Notes: generated by a model not told the origin, from the sequence alone. Counted from the stretch's first letter, positions 1 through 9,670 are shown. The stretch: DNA of 50,852 bases from Thermoplasmata archaeon (GCA_021811525.1 JAJZOK010000150.1:1-50852); one strand, 5' to 3'. Made by a program: numbers and translations.

Positions 1-1090
1 ACATCTTCATAATATAGGAGGGGAATTCGTATTTTACGTAGCTCTGATTCTGGTTTTCCAGCTTTGTGTATATGCCTGCTGCAATTTCCTCAGCAAAGCC
101 CTTGAAAGCGTAGTGCTGTTTCTTTATAACCCTTCCAATGAACCTGTCAGACTGGGAAAGGATGTCATATGCTTCCGACAGATCTTTTAAGTCAGGGGCC
201 TCTGCAGGAAGGTTCTTGTCAATCCACATGAGGTAATCCTCAGTGGTGAAGTCCTTCTCCATCAGCTCAGACAAGGTCTTTTCATACCTGTGGTCCTTGA
301 AAGTTGTGTGGATTGTATTGTAGATATTGGTCTGTATATCCCTGTAAGTCAGTTCTGTTGAAGTCTCAGGCTCATCAAGGTAACTGAATGCACTCAGCGA
401 ATCGTTTATTGTGCCCCTGATGTCATCTGAATTTTTCTCCATGATCCTGTCCACGAGATCCTGCGAATATCTAAGGCCTTCAGTCGCAGCGATTTCCCTA
501 AGGCGCTGGGAAAGTCTCGCTCTGAACATCTTGTGGTCGCTGTCACCACGCCGCTTGTATTGCCTGTATTCCAAAACCACTGAATTGTTTATTATGTCCT
601 TAGCCGCAGATTTTCTCCTGAATGCATAGAAATCATTCATGGTGAGGATGATGGGGTTATGTGTCCTGTTAATTATCTTTGAAAGTTCCGTTATGCCTCC
701 CGAATCTCCACCAGTGGATCTGCTTCTGCCCTCGAAGATATTGTCTGCCTCGTCAATGAGTATAATCTTTGCAAACCCGGCTTCGCTGGTTGTGCCGATG
801 TTCATGAGGTCTCCATACTGGGACGCCATCAGTGCCACCCGCTTCATGGAGTCTGCATTTCTTTCATCAGAGGCGTTCATTTCTATAAGCGGGACTCCTG
901 CCTCTTTGGCAAGAACCACTGCAGTGGTTGTCTTCCCGGAACCTGGCGGCCCGTATAGAATAAGCGCCCTCTTCACTGGAGTTCCCTCTTTCCACAGGTT
1001 GATCCAGTTCCTGATATCCTGAAGTATCTTCTGGCTCACAATGAGATCTGAAATGGTCTTTGGCCTGTATTTCTCAATAATCGCAGTCAT
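1..1090 (-). CDS. rfcL: Replication factor C large subunit (3' end beyond window)
   Basis: Reading the minus strand from ATG 1090 gives an open frame that runs off the left edge after about 363 codons, so the C-terminus is missing. The product starts MTAIIEKYRPKTISDLI and has a Walker A motif GPPGSGKT at about residues 47-54 and a Walker B motif LIDEAD at about 111-116, followed by AAA+ lid sequence. This is the large subunit of the archaeal clamp loader, which with RfcS loads PCNA onto primed DNA. It lies 1 nt after the stop of the tRNA-binding-domain gene and probably shares its transcript. RfcL rather than RfcS is inferred from the N-terminal sequence style and from a region after the AAA core that already exceeds the RfcS length. 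Confidence 0.9.
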   Translation of the reverse strand, partial: MTAIIEKYRPKTISDLIVSQKILQDIRNWINLWKEGTPVKRALILYGPPGSGKTTTAVVLAKEAGVPLIEMNASDERNADSMKRVALMASQYGDLMNIGTTSEAGFAKIILIDEADNIFEGRSRSTGGDSGGITELSKIINRTHNPIILTMNDFYAFRRKSAAKDIINNSVVLEYRQYKRRGDSDHKMFRARLSQRLREIAATEGLRYSQDLVDRIMEKNSDDIRGTINDSLSAFSYLDEPETSTELTYRDIQTNIYNTIHTTFKDHRYEKTLSELMEKDFTTEDYLMWIDKNLPAEAPDLKDLSEAYDILSQSDRFIGRVIKKQHYAFKGFAEEIAAGIYTKLENQNQSYVKYEFPSYIMKM

Positions 1091-1091
1091 G

Positions 1092-1427
1092 TCAGGATAC
1101 TTTTAACCCGGAAGGTACCTCCCTATCTGTTGTCAGCAGGGAAAGCAGATCATCCTTCTCTACTGCGAGAAGCATTCCCTGGCTTTCCAGCCCCATGAAT
1201 TTTGCCTTTTTAAGGTTGTTAACAATGACAATGGTCTTTCCTACAAGGTCTGACGGCTCATAATACTCTGAAATACTGGAGACTATCTGCTTTTCCAGTC
1301 CGTCTACATCGACAAGTATTCGAAGCAGGCTTCTTGATTTCTCCACTTTTTCGCAGTGGGTAACCTTAACGGCCCTGAGGTCAAGTTTTCTCACTTCATC
1401 TATGCTTATTTCATCAGTTCCAGACAT
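1092..1427 (-). CDS. tRNA-binding (EMAP/CsaA-like OB-fold) domain protein
   Basis: The 111-residue product is essentially one tRNA-binding OB domain of the type found at the C-terminus of methionyl-tRNA synthetase and in CsaA and Arc1p (family knowledge). Visible signatures are the DLRAVKVTHCEKVEKSRSLL start, the IVSSISEYYEP segment and the NLKKAKFMGLESQGMLLA segment, in the order usual for PF01588. It is probably a free-standing MetRS beta-like subunit or a tRNA chaperone; the two cannot be told apart here. The gene sits between an acyl-CoA dehydrogenase (11 nt upstream) and rfcL (1 nt downstream), which suggests one minus-strand operon of functionally unrelated genes. Confidence 0.85.
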   Translation of the reverse strand: MSGTDEISIDEVRKLDLRAVKVTHCEKVEKSRSLLRILVDVDGLEKQIVSSISEYYEPSDLVGKTIVIVNNLKKAKFMGLESQGMLLAVEKDDLLSLLTTDREVPSGLKVS

Positions 1428-1438
1428 CTATTCTGCAC

Positions 1439-2635
1439 CTAAGATTTCATGAACTCTTTTCCGAGGGCTTCCCTCGCTATAATAGTTTTCATGACTTCCC
1501 TGGAACCCTCTGCAAGCTGGAACGACCTTATGCCTCTGAGCGCAAGTTCCTGCGGGTTGTATTTGGTGTAACCATAGGCACCATGCCACTGGAGCGCGTC
1601 GTTTATTGCATCAAAAGCCCATACTGTGGAAAGGAGCTTCGCTATTGCAACTTCCTTGGAAACTTCGAACCTTGAGAACTTGCCACTCTTCTGCTCCATG
1701 TCATACATCCAGAGTGCCTTGTATCCAAGTGTTCTTGCCGCTTCCATTCTGGCTACATGGTCTGCAAGCTGGAACTGGAGCCCCTGGAACTTTCCTATGG
1801 GCTGGCCGAATGCTTTTCTTTCCTTCATGTATTCCATTCCGTTCTCCAGTGCAGTTGTGGCGGAAGCAGCGGATATTACTGCGATCAGTGCCCTTGCGAA
1901 TTCGAATCCCAGGTGGACAATCTTGAAACCCCCGTTCAGTGTGCCCAGGAGATATTTCTCAGGAACCGGGAAATCCTTGATCCTGATTGAACCCCAGGTA
2001 GACCCTTCTCTTCCCATTTCCTCAAGTGGGGTTATTTCAAGGTACTCATCACTGTGCGGAACATAAAAAAGCGAAACACCCGAGGTTCCCCGGGCCCTGT
2101 CGGTTTTTGCAACGGTGACATATCCTCCGCCCATCTCCTTGATATCCTTGACAAGGCTGATATATGCCTTTTCCCCATTTATGATGTAATTAGTGCCTTT
2201 CTTGTCGGCCACAGTGGTCATGGAACCAATGTCAGAACCAAAGTTGGGTTCTGTGGAGGCGATGCCTGTAAGGATCTTGCCTGCTGCAACCTGAGGGAGT
2301 ATTTGTTCTTTGAGCTCTTCTGTTCCAAACCTTCCCAGGAGGTAAGACCAGGCGTTGTCAACAAGGAACATCACAGGTATGGATGCAGTCGGATCAACAC
2401 GTGCAATCTCTTCAACAGCAATTCCAGTGGTGACGGCATCTGCTCCCATTCCACCATATTTCTCAGGCACGGTCATTCCGAGAAGGTTCAGTTTACGAAG
2501 GCCATCCATTATTTCCTTTGGAATGCGCTTTTTCTGGATCATTTCAGGCAACCTTGGGGCAATTTCTTTCTTTGCAAATCCCCTAACAGAATCTCTCAGT
2601 ATTTCCTGCTCTTCTGAAAATGTAAAATCCAACAT
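1439..2635 (-). CDS. Acyl-CoA dehydrogenase
   Basis: The 398-residue product has the full acyl-CoA dehydrogenase layout: an all-helical N-terminal domain (LDFTFSEEQEILRDSVRGFAKKEI), a central beta domain with the substrate/FAD segment GIASTEPNFGSD, and a C-terminal helical domain ending in HGAYGYTKYNPQELALRG and AEGSREVMKTIIARE. Its length is typical of the family. It should oxidise an acyl-CoA to the 2-enoyl-CoA with FAD; the chain specificity cannot be read. TATAAT at 2665-2670 (minus-strand promoter) lies about 32 nt from ATG 2635, so the leader would be only a few nucleotides. It heads the operon with the tRNA-binding protein and rfcL. Confidence 0.92.
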   Translation of the reverse strand: MLDFTFSEEQEILRDSVRGFAKKEIAPRLPEMIQKKRIPKEIMDGLRKLNLLGMTVPEKYGGMGADAVTTGIAVEEIARVDPTASIPVMFLVDNAWSYLLGRFGTEELKEQILPQVAAGKILTGIASTEPNFGSDIGSMTTVADKKGTNYIINGEKAYISLVKDIKEMGGGYVTVAKTDRARGTSGVSLFYVPHSDEYLEITPLEEMGREGSTWGSIRIKDFPVPEKYLLGTLNGGFKIVHLGFEFARALIAVISAASATTALENGMEYMKERKAFGQPIGKFQGLQFQLADHVARMEAARTLGYKALWMYDMEQKSGKFSRFEVSKEVAIAKLLSTVWAFDAINDALQWHGAYGYTKYNPQELALRGIRSFQLAEGSREVMKTIIAREALGKEFMKS

Positions 2636-2769
2636 ATTTGCACCTTTTCAGTATTCTTTACACGTATAATTCAATTCTTCATAGGTTCTTTTTTCAAAAT
2701 TAATGAAGAATTGAGATGGAAAACTATACCTTGGCTGGAGCTGCCAGTTCAGGTTTCCCGGGCAGTTTG
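2636..2769. other. Intergenic region, promoter side of acyl-CoA dehydrogenase operon
   Basis: A 134-nt gap between two minus-strand genes. It contains the TATAAT-like box at 2665-2670 for the downstream acyl-CoA dehydrogenase operon. No ORF or strong hairpin is seen. Confidence 0.6.
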
Positions 2770-3723
2770 TTATAAAGAATTTGCGCCAATGGCGTTAAAA
2801 TCAATTTTTGCCATGGATGGATCTTTTGCAAGGAGCGTGACCCTACTGTCCCTTCTTTCAGCAGTAAGTTCGTAGCCTAAGTTTTCGCCCAGCTGCCTGC
2901 TGAATTCTAGAATGAAGTCATGGGATGGCATATTATCAATGCCCAGCCTGTTTATCGACTGGCCCACATGCACATAGCCCTTTGACTCGATGAAGTGTGG
3001 ATCAGCAATCCTGTCCATTCTGGTATATTCTTCAATATAGGGCATGTTGACATCTTTCACAAGCGTGTGCCTTATTACTTTCCTTGTATCGAGTGATGGA
3101 AGAAGTTCCAGAGTGCGGTTGAAGTTCTCCCATGCATTTCCGATGGATGGGTTCAGAAGATCGAAGAAAATCTGCTTTGTGGGCCCGGCTGTGGTAACAT
3201 AAAGCTGCGTGGGCAACGGGTCAAGTTTCTCCAGCACCATTGGCAGAGTACCATTAGTAACCAGAAAAGTCGATATGCCTCTCTTTTTTGCAAGTTCAAT
3301 GAATTCCCCAAGCCTCGTGTAGAGGGTAGGTTCCCCGGTCAGGGAGATGGCAATATGTTTAGGGTCTTCAGCTTCTTTCCACTTTTCTTCTGTTACTTTC
3401 GGATTTCCCTTGAAGCCTGAAATGAGTTTCTTATGTGCCTTGATAGACTCTTCAAGAATAAATTCTGGATCGTCTTCGTCTGAAATGTGCATGCTGTCAA
3501 ATCCCTGGAATCTCCAGCAGAAAGAGCAGTTCTCAGTGCAGGAGCTCAGTGCCGGCGTCATCTGGACGCACTGGTGGGACTTTATTCCATAGAAATCCCC
3601 CTTGTAGCATCCACGGCCGCCTGTCAGTTCATTCTTAGTCCAGTGGCAGACCTTGACAGCAGAGTGTTTTCCCACAAGCCCGTAGTGCTGCTTCTTGTAG
3701 ATTTCTACATATTGGGTTTCCAC
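2770..3723 (-). CDS. taw1: tRNA 4-demethylwyosine synthase (radical SAM)
   Basis: The 317-residue product carries the radical-SAM motif CTENCSFCW with cysteines at 62, 66 and 69. A second cysteine set at 26, 39 and 52 matches the auxiliary Fe-S cluster of archaeal Taw1/TYW1. It should condense N1-methylguanosine-37 of tRNA-Phe with pyruvate to form the tricyclic imG-14 base of wyosine. LTGEPTLY (residues about 128-135) is the usual TGEP segment. The start is GTG at 3723; the cysteine numbering is the one I recall for characterised archaeal homologs, which supports it. A TATA box at 3743-3750 lies about 24 nt upstream, so the mRNA would be leaderless. Confidence 0.95.
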   Translation of the reverse strand: METQYVEIYKKQHYGLVGKHSAVKVCHWTKNELTGGRGCYKGDFYGIKSHQCVQMTPALSSCTENCSFCWRFQGFDSMHISDEDDPEFILEESIKAHKKLISGFKGNPKVTEEKWKEAEDPKHIAISLTGEPTLYTRLGEFIELAKKRGISTFLVTNGTLPMVLEKLDPLPTQLYVTTAGPTKQIFFDLLNPSIGNAWENFNRTLELLPSLDTRKVIRHTLVKDVNMPYIEEYTRMDRIADPHFIESKGYVHVGQSINRLGIDNMPSHDFILEFSRQLGENLGYELTAERRDSRVTLLAKDPSMAKIDFNAIGANSL

Positions 3724-3742
3724 GAGGCAACAGAATTTGAGC

Positions 3743-3750
3743 TTATATAA
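3743..3750 (-). promoter_or_regulatory. TATA box for taw1
   Basis: TTATATAA, centred about 23-24 nt upstream of the GTG start of taw1, which fits a leaderless transcript. The box is self-complementary and could also serve the divergent GNAT gene, which would then have a leader of about 50 nt carrying the GGAGGT at 3801-3806. Confidence 0.6.
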
Positions 3751-3822
3751 TCTTTACCTTATCTTTAGTGACACAAAGGCACAGAGGATCAGCATTAATT
3801 GGAGGTTTCCATACAGAGATTG

Positions 3823-4641
3823 ATGGCTGAATTCACCATTGAACCATTATCAGCTCATATGGAAACAAAGTTCAGGGACTTCATGAGAGAATATGACTTC
3901 GCACCCGCTGACGAGAGTATATTCAAGTGGTACCGCAGTTTTAAAGGAACCACAATGTTTTTCTCAGCTGTTGATGGGAATATCATAGGTACGGGGATGT
4001 CTGTATCATTTGGCAGGAGCGGATGGATAGGTGCTATATGTGTCCACAGGGAATTCCGTGGAATTGGCCTCGGCAAGGCACTTACACAGTGTACTGTAGA
4101 TCGCCTGAAAAGCCAGGGTGCAGTGTCAATTCTATTGAGGGCAAGTGAGGATGGTGCAAAATTATACAGGAAAATGGACTTTCTTGATACTGCAAGCTAT
4201 GAGAATTTCATTGTGGCAAATGGTGATATAAAACCCTCTGAAAGAACAGATTTCCTGGAAATTAACCATCTGTCAGAACGGCACTTTTCCTTGGATGTGG
4301 AATTCTCAGGTGAAGGAAGAAGCACAGCACTCTCTCTTCTTCCCGATTCAAGGGGTTTTGAGTTATGCCATGGGGAAGATCTCGAGGCTTTCGTTTACCC
4401 GTCCATAGGGGAAGGCATTGTTGGGATCTCCCGTGATGAGGGTTACCTCCCCGATATAGTTTCCAAGATAATGTCAGGAAGGGCAGGCAAAATAAGGACC
4501 TTAAAAGGCACAACCCTGAACAGGTATATGCATGAACTTGGTTTTGAAACAAATGATGGTGCGAGAAGAATGGCGCTCGGGCCTGATCCCTTAATAAATA
4601 AAAATGGGGTTATTGGAACAATAAGTTCCAGCATTGGTTAA
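3823..4641 (+). CDS. GNAT-family N-acetyltransferase
   Basis: The N-terminal half of this protein of about 272 residues is a GNAT fold with the acetyl-CoA loop in the segment ICVHREFRGIGLGKALTQC (a Q/RxxGxG/A-type motif) followed by LYRKMDF. The C-terminal half of about 130 residues shows no clear motif and may be a degenerate second GNAT domain. The substrate is unknown. The start is uncertain. ATG 3823 is chosen because MAEFTIEPL looks like a natural N-terminus, but an in-frame TTG at 3799 is possible. GGAGGT at 3801-3806 is a good Shine-Dalgarno match, though 16 nt from ATG 3823 is longer than usual. Confidence 0.8.
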   Translation: MAEFTIEPLSAHMETKFRDFMREYDFAPADESIFKWYRSFKGTTMFFSAVDGNIIGTGMSVSFGRSGWIGAICVHREFRGIGLGKALTQCTVDRLKSQGAVSILLRASEDGAKLYRKMDFLDTASYENFIVANGDIKPSERTDFLEINHLSERHFSLDVEFSGEGRSTALSLLPDSRGFELCHGEDLEAFVYPSIGEGIVGISRDEGYLPDIVSKIMSGRAGKIRTLKGTTLNRYMHELGFETNDGARRMALGPDPLINKNGVIGTISSSIG

Positions 4642-4645
4642 GAGT

Positions 4646-6274
4646 TTAATCCTCTCCGCCGCCCATTCCGCCTGGTGGCATTCCGCCGGCTGGTCCCCTT
4701 GATCCCTTTGTGGCGATTACATCATCAATCCTCAGGATCATGACAGCGGCTTCTGTTGCTGCCTCAATGGCCTGCTTCCCTACCCTGACAGGCTCAATGA
4801 CGCCAACTTTGTCCATTTCTTCGACCTTTCCGCTGTAAACGTTGATTCCTGCGGTCTTCTTCCCTTTGGCGTGCTCGTTCCTTATCTTTATGAGTATGTC
4901 AATGGCATCAAGGCCAGCATTCTCTGAAAGGGCCCTTGGAATTTCTTCCAGGGCGTTGGCAAATTTCTCTATTGCAAGTTGCTGCCTTCCTCCAACCTTT
5001 GAGGCATATTCCCTGAGCTTCAGGGAGATTTCTGCTGCAGTTGAGCCTCCACCGGTGACAAAACCCTCGTCCTCAACGGCTGCTGCTACCACATGAGTTG
5101 AGTCAGTGATAGACCTGTCTATCTCGTCAACAACATGGTCGGTTCCTCCCCTGACAAGTATGCTTACTGCCTTGGGATTCTTGCATCCCCTTACAAAAGT
5201 CAGGTAGTCATCGCCGATCTTGACCTGTTCAACTTCATCTGCAGCGCCGAGGTCCTGCGGGCTCAGTTCATCCACTGATGATGCAATGGCGGCCCCAGTT
5301 GCTTTGGATAGTTTCTCAATGTCACTCTTCTTGACTCTCCTTACAGCGTATATGCCTTCCTTTGAGAGATAGTGCTGTGCAAGGTCATCGATACCTTTCT
5401 GGGTGATGAGAACGTTTGCCCCGCTTTCCTTTACCTTCCTGACCATGTCCTTGAGGACTGTTTCTTCCTGTGTAAGGAATTTCTGGATCATTGAAGGGTC
5501 ATCTATCCTGATGTTCGTGTCAAACTCAGGCTTCTTGATTTCAAGTGCGGCGTTAAGCAGTGCAATCTTTGCTCCTTTCACGAAGTCGGGCATGCCGGGG
5601 TGGACTTTTTCCTTGTCAACTATGATGCCGTATATGAGCTGCGTGTCATCGATGTCTCCGCCCTGTTTCTTTACGATCTGGATGTTGTCGAAGTCGACGG
5701 AATAACCCTGCTCTGTTTTTTCTGCAACTGCCCTGATTGATTCGTATGAAATTTCAGAAAGTTTTTCCTTGCTCGAGGAAGCGCTCTTGCTGCTCAGGGA
5801 TGTAGCTGCCATCTTCATCAGCAGTTCCTTGTCAGTAAACTTCACCGGCTTCTTAACGTCGTCAAGAATCTTCTTGGCCTGGTCTGCGGCCATTCTGTAA
5901 CCTGCAGAAATTACCGTTGGATGCACATTCTGGTTAATAAGGCTCTCCGCTTCCTGGAGAAGCGCACCTGCAACAATGACTGCGGTAGTGGTTCCGTCAC
6001 CCACAAAAGTGTCCTGGGTCTTTGAGACTTCCACCATCATCTTGGCAGCAGGGTGTTCAACGTCCATTTCCTTGAGAATAGTAACTCCATCGTTTGTTAT
6101 GACAATGTCACCGAGGGAGTCAACAAGCATCTTGTCCATTCCTCTGGGTCCAAGGCTTGACCTGACTGCATTTGCAATGCTCTTTGCTGCGTCAATATTG
6201 TTTTTCATGGCATCTTTGCCGGTTTCTCTTCTAGTACCTTCCTTTAATATGAATATTGGTTGGCCACCTATCAT
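4646..6274 (-). CDS. ths: Thermosome subunit (group II chaperonin)
   Basis: The 542-residue product is a full-length group II chaperonin. Visible signatures include [32 protein letters not shown], the ATP-binding [26 protein letters not shown] near the hinge, and the Gly/Met-rich C-terminal tail [13 protein letters not shown] that projects into the folding chamber. It assembles into a double ring that refolds proteins with ATP. Only one subunit gene is in the window; Thermoplasmatales usually have two, and alpha and beta cannot be assigned here. ATG 6274 is about 31 nt downstream of a TATATA box, so the leader is very short. Confidence 0.97.
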   Translation of the reverse strand: MIGGQPIFILKEGTRRETGKDAMKNNIDAAKSIANAVRSSLGPRGMDKMLVDSLGDIVITNDGVTILKEMDVEHPAAKMMVEVSKTQDTFVGDGTTTAVIVAGALLQEAESLINQNVHPTVISAGYRMAADQAKKILDDVKKPVKFTDKELLMKMAATSLSSKSASSSKEKLSEISYESIRAVAEKTEQGYSVDFDNIQIVKKQGGDIDDTQLIYGIIVDKEKVHPGMPDFVKGAKIALLNAALEIKKPEFDTNIRIDDPSMIQKFLTQEETVLKDMVRKVKESGANVLITQKGIDDLAQHYLSKEGIYAVRRVKKSDIEKLSKATGAAIASSVDELSPQDLGAADEVEQVKIGDDYLTFVRGCKNPKAVSILVRGGTDHVVDEIDRSITDSTHVVAAAVEDEGFVTGGGSTAAEISLKLREYASKVGGRQQLAIEKFANALEEIPRALSENAGLDAIDILIKIRNEHAKGKKTAGINVYSGKVEEMDKVGVIEPVRVGKQAIEAATEAAVMILRIDDVIATKGSRGPAGGMPPGGMGGGED

Positions 6275-6302
6275 AAGTCCTCAGCAAGTAAAAATAAACT
6301 TC

Positions 6303-6308
6303 TATATA
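6303..6308 (-). promoter_or_regulatory. TATA box for thermosome gene
   Basis: TATATA, read as GTTATATAGA on the minus strand, centred about 31 nt upstream of ATG 6274. No clear heat-shock operator is recognised next to it. Confidence 0.55.
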
Positions 6309-6418
6309 ACCATTTCTAAACTTCATTAGTTCAAAAACGCTTTGTTTTACAAGCTTTTTACATAATAATCTCTTGCTGCTTTTGCAGTGCAAAATTCCTT
6401 TATTTCAGCAGTACATGT

Positions 6419-6715
6419 ATGGGCATGATGGAAGCAGACACAGTTGAAATTTCAGGCTCTAGGTATGAATACATTAAGGTGCCCATGACAAAGGCTCCGC
6501 TACTTCTCCTTAAGGGCAAGAAAGGGTTCGTGATGTGTGGTTATCTGAACCTGGATGCGGCAAATAAACTCGGGGACTGCGCAGTAAGGGTCTCAGGGGT
6601 AAACGATTTGAAGACTCTACTAGAAAGCAAAGCTGCGGGCGTTTCAGAAGAAGCCAAAAAATTGGGCATATCTGAGGGGCAGAAGGTCTCAGATTTCATC
6701 CATCTTCTGGCATAG
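6419..6715 (+). CDS. DUF1805 family protein
   Basis: A product of about 98 residues with the DUF1805/YunC layout: a short beta-rich start, PLLLLKGKKGFVMCGYLNLDAANKLGD in the middle, and a regular C-terminal helix. The family's biochemical role is unknown. There are three possible starts (6419, 6425, 6428). A CTTTATTT box at 6398-6405 is spaced best for a leaderless start at 6425 or 6428. It lies 6 nt upstream of the Nudix gene and probably forms a two-gene operon with it. Confidence 0.75.
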   Translation: MGMMEADTVEISGSRYEYIKVPMTKAPLLLLKGKKGFVMCGYLNLDAANKLGDCAVRVSGVNDLKTLLESKAAGVSEEAKKLGISEGQKVSDFIHLLA

Positions 6716-6721
6716 TACTTT

Positions 6722-7177
6722 ATGATTGGCGGAAAAGCTGCTGTAGGCATTCTGAGGAGCGGGGCCCTCTCCCTGCTAATAAAGAGAGGAGAATACCCCG
6801 GTGATCCGTGGTCCGGCAACATAGCATTTCCAGGGGGCCACATAAAGAATGGGGAATCCATACAGCAGGGCCTTCTAAGGGAGATAAGTGAAGAAGTGAA
6901 CCTGGAACTCAGGGAAAACCAGATTGTGGAAGCCCTACAGCTGGTAACCCCTTTTAGGGCTCCGGATCTTATTGTCTATCCATTTGTCATAGAAGTGGAA
7001 GACCTGTCCAACGCAAAACCCGGACCGGAAGTGGCGGAAATCAAAGCCGTCAACCTCCTGGAATACAGGAGAGCCAAACAGCCGCTGAACGGTTTTCCAG
7101 CATTAGATTATGGCGGCTGGATTGTCTGGGGATTGACCTACAGGATTATAACCGGATATCTTGGCATAAAGCCTTAG
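6722..7177 (+). CDS. Nudix hydrolase
   Basis: The 151-residue product has a Nudix box GGHIKNGES...LLREISEEVNLEL, in which the catalytic REUxEE core is intact; the usual Gly after EE-x is Asn. The preceding LIKRGEYPGDPWSGNIAFPGG resembles the CoA-pyrophosphatase (NudL-like) subgroup, so hydrolysis of CoA or another nucleoside diphosphate derivative is a reasonable guess, not a proof. It follows the DUF1805 gene by 6 nt. Its stop overlaps the stop of iorB, which is convergent, so the two genes share the tetranucleotide TTAG. Confidence 0.85.
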   Translation: MIGGKAAVGILRSGALSLLIKRGEYPGDPWSGNIAFPGGHIKNGESIQQGLLREISEEVNLELRENQIVEALQLVTPFRAPDLIVYPFVIEVEDLSNAKPGPEVAEIKAVNLLEYRRAKQPLNGFPALDYGGWIVWGLTYRIITGYLGIKP

Positions 7178-7788
7178 GCCGGGTGCTGCACAAATTCCTG
7201 TTGCGCTGCCTTTCCCATTTCGAGGCCTGACTCCAGTGCGCTAAGGTTGATTTCAAGTGACTTTTTTGAGAAGATCCTGCTGATCTGGTTCTTGACAGAT
7301 TCCAGTGAAAGGTCGAGCCAGCCTGTTCCAATTGCAAATCCAAGCAGTGCAATATTTGCAGCCTTGAAACTTCCAGATTTTCTTGCAGCTGAAACTGCGT
7401 CTATAGTTCTCAGGCGGAAATTCTCAGAAATAGATTCAGTCAAAAGATGCAGGTCAGGGTACTCCTCATGCCTGATGCTCAAAGACACGGGCACAAGCTT
7501 CTCTGTGCTCATAACAACCCTGGATCCAGTTGGCGCCCTTGACAATGCGCGTTTTGTTTCAAGAGGTTCCATGCCAATGGTGAGGTCCACATCTCCATCA
7601 GGTATGATCGGGGCGTGGTAATCCCCTATTCTGACATCAACAGTCACTGAACCTCCTCTCTGCGCAAGGCCATGTATCTCTGACATGATAACTTTCTCCC
7701 CCTGCTCTATGGCAGCCTGGGATATTATGAGTCCCAGTGTTATTACTCCCTGTCCACCTACTCCCGCAAGCAAAATATTAGTTTTCAT
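7174..7788 (-). CDS. iorB: Indolepyruvate:ferredoxin oxidoreductase, beta subunit
   Basis: The 204-residue product begins MKTNILLAGVGGQGVITLG, the glycine-rich signature of the gamma-type domain of 2-oxoacid:ferredoxin oxidoreductases, and continues with MSEIHGLAQRGGSVTVDVRIG. With IorA it oxidatively decarboxylates aryl pyruvates (from Trp, Phe and Tyr transamination) to aryl-acetyl-CoAs, reducing ferredoxin. Its ATG overlaps the 3' end of iorA by 11 nt, so translation is probably coupled. It is the last gene of the acd-ior minus-strand block. Confidence 0.93.
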   Translation of the reverse strand: MKTNILLAGVGGQGVITLGLIISQAAIEQGEKVIMSEIHGLAQRGGSVTVDVRIGDYHAPIIPDGDVDLTIGMEPLETKRALSRAPTGSRVVMSTEKLVPVSLSIRHEEYPDLHLLTESISENFRLRTIDAVSAARKSGSFKAANIALLGFAIGTGWLDLSLESVKNQISRIFSKKSLEINLSALESGLEMGKAAQQEFVQHPA

Positions 7789-9670
7789 TGCTGGTCACCT
7801 CGATTGCCTTGAAAGGACATACATAAGGTTGGGAACACACACCGCACCCATCGCAGAGCACAGGATCAATAGTTACTTTTCCGTTGGATACTGAAAGGGC
7901 AGGACACGCAAAATTCTCAACACAGTTGTAACATGAGGAGCATTTCTCAGCAACAACTTGATACTTCACTTCTATCCCCTCCCTCCTCATTCGGTTGTCC
8001 CGGAGGATTGCGCATTCGCGTTTTGCAATAACCACTGACACACCCTCATTCTTCAGGCCTTCCATTATTGCCCCAAGCGTCTCCTTCAGGTTGTAAGGGT
8101 CCACTGTCTTTACGCTGTCAACACCAAGGGATCTGACTATATTTTCGATGGACTGGTTTTTCTGCCTTCCTGTAGTTAGTGAAACTGGAGTCCCGGGGTT
8201 TGGCTGCCGTCCGGTCATGGCTGTAACATCATTGTCCATGATCACAACAAGCATCCGTGAATTGTTGTTTACCGCATTTACCAGTGCGGGAATACCTGCA
8301 TGGAAGAAAGTTGAGTCGCCAATAAACGAGATTATCCTCTGGTCGGTTGCCTTGGTAAAGCCTGAACCAACACCAACAGAAGAACCCATTTCAAGCATAA
8401 TGTCTGCCTCGCTGAAAGGTTCGTAATTGCCAAGGGAGTAACACCCGATGTCTGAGGAATAAATCGGATCATCCAACTTAAGCATCTTCACTGCCCTCTT
8501 CACCGCAAAATATGTGGCCCTGTGGGGGCACCCAGCACAAAGTACCGGTGGCCTCGGTGGCAGTTCATTTCCCTGTATGTACGGTTTTCTGTCTGCAACA
8601 ATGAATCCCAGCTTGACTGCAAGTGATTCTTCAAGGGTGTTTGGCGAAGTCTCATGGCTCATGGGTATGGTACCATCCATTTTACCATGGATAGTCACTT
8701 CAGGAAAACCAGCATCAGCAATTGCCCGAACATCCGATTCTATGATCGGGTCTACTTCCTCCACCACAATGATGTTACCGTGCCTTGACAGGAATTCCCT
8801 TACTGCTTTTTCAGGCATGGGGTTTGTAATGCCAAGTTTCAGGACTTCAACATCAATCTGGTGTTTGTCAAGCACGTCCCTGAGGACATTGTAAGCTTCT
8901 CCAGACGTTATTATGCCAATCCTGGATTCATGGTCCCCTTCACTTCTGTTCAGGACTCCCTGGAAATCATGCTCACCAATTCGCCCCATTTTGGCAACCA
9001 GTTCATCCTTATAGCCATATGCGTTCGAAGGCAGTGATACAAAGCTCCTGCCCCCTTTCTTAAATCTTCCCCCGAGGTTTGGTGCCGTAACAGGTGAAAG
9101 GGTTACGATGCCCCTCATATGGCTTATCCTTGTGGTTGTCCTGAATATAACCGGAAGATTTTCCATTTCTGATATCTCGAAGGCCACTTTGAGAAATTCC
9201 TTGGCCTCCTGCGGGTTTGAGGGCTCGATTAGGGGGACATGGGCAAAATGTGCGTAGTGGCGGTTGTCCTGCTCATTCTGAGAGGAGAACATTGAAGGGT
9301 CATCCGCAGTCATGATGACCATGGGGCCACGGATTCCAGTATAGGAAATGCTCATGAGCACATCGGAGGCAACATTTAACCCCACATGCTTCATGAAAAC
9401 AAAGGATTTCAGCCCTGCCAGAGAGGCGGCAAATGCCGATTCCATGGCAACTTTTTCATTCACGGAAAATTCGAATTTCATCCCTGCCTCAGCCCCTATT
9501 TCATAGAGAATGTCTCCAACTTCGCTGGACGGTGTTCCAGGATATGTGGTGGCTACAGCCACTCCAGCCTCAATTGCTCCACGCGCTATAGCTTCGTTTC
9601 CAAGAAGGAACATGTTCTCACCAGGCTTTCCGGTAAGCAGGCTCTCATAAGCCGACATAAATAATCTCAT
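7778..9670 (-). CDS. iorA: Indolepyruvate:ferredoxin oxidoreductase, alpha subunit
   Basis: The 630-residue product shows the IorA order: a pyrimidine-binding N-terminal domain (GNEAIARGAIEAGVAVATTYPGTPSSEV), a TPP-binding domain (GDSTFFHAGIPALVNAV and VIMDNDVTAMTGRQPNPG) and a C-terminal ferredoxin-like tail with two cysteine clusters, CSSCYNCVENFACP and CDGCGVCSQPYVCP, each able to hold a 4Fe-4S cluster. It works with IorB. The start at 9670 is used; an ATG at 9658 is an alternative, and a TATAT box at 9690-9694 sits about 22 nt from the first. Upstream on the same strand lies acdAB, whose enzyme can convert the aryl-acyl-CoA product to acid plus ATP. Confidence 0.95.
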   Translation of the reverse strand: MRLFMSAYESLLTGKPGENMFLLGNEAIARGAIEAGVAVATTYPGTPSSEVGDILYEIGAEAGMKFEFSVNEKVAMESAFAASLAGLKSFVFMKHVGLNVASDVLMSISYTGIRGPMVIMTADDPSMFSSQNEQDNRHYAHFAHVPLIEPSNPQEAKEFLKVAFEISEMENLPVIFRTTTRISHMRGIVTLSPVTAPNLGGRFKKGGRSFVSLPSNAYGYKDELVAKMGRIGEHDFQGVLNRSEGDHESRIGIITSGEAYNVLRDVLDKHQIDVEVLKLGITNPMPEKAVREFLSRHGNIIVVEEVDPIIESDVRAIADAGFPEVTIHGKMDGTIPMSHETSPNTLEESLAVKLGFIVADRKPYIQGNELPPRPPVLCAGCPHRATYFAVKRAVKMLKLDDPIYSSDIGCYSLGNYEPFSEADIMLEMGSSVGVGSGFTKATDQRIISFIGDSTFFHAGIPALVNAVNNNSRMLVVIMDNDVTAMTGRQPNPGTPVSLTTGRQKNQSIENIVRSLGVDSVKTVDPYNLKETLGAIMEGLKNEGVSVVIAKRECAILRDNRMRREGIEVKYQVVAEKCSSCYNCVENFACPALSVSNGKVTIDPVLCDGCGVCSQPYVCPFKAIEVTSNEN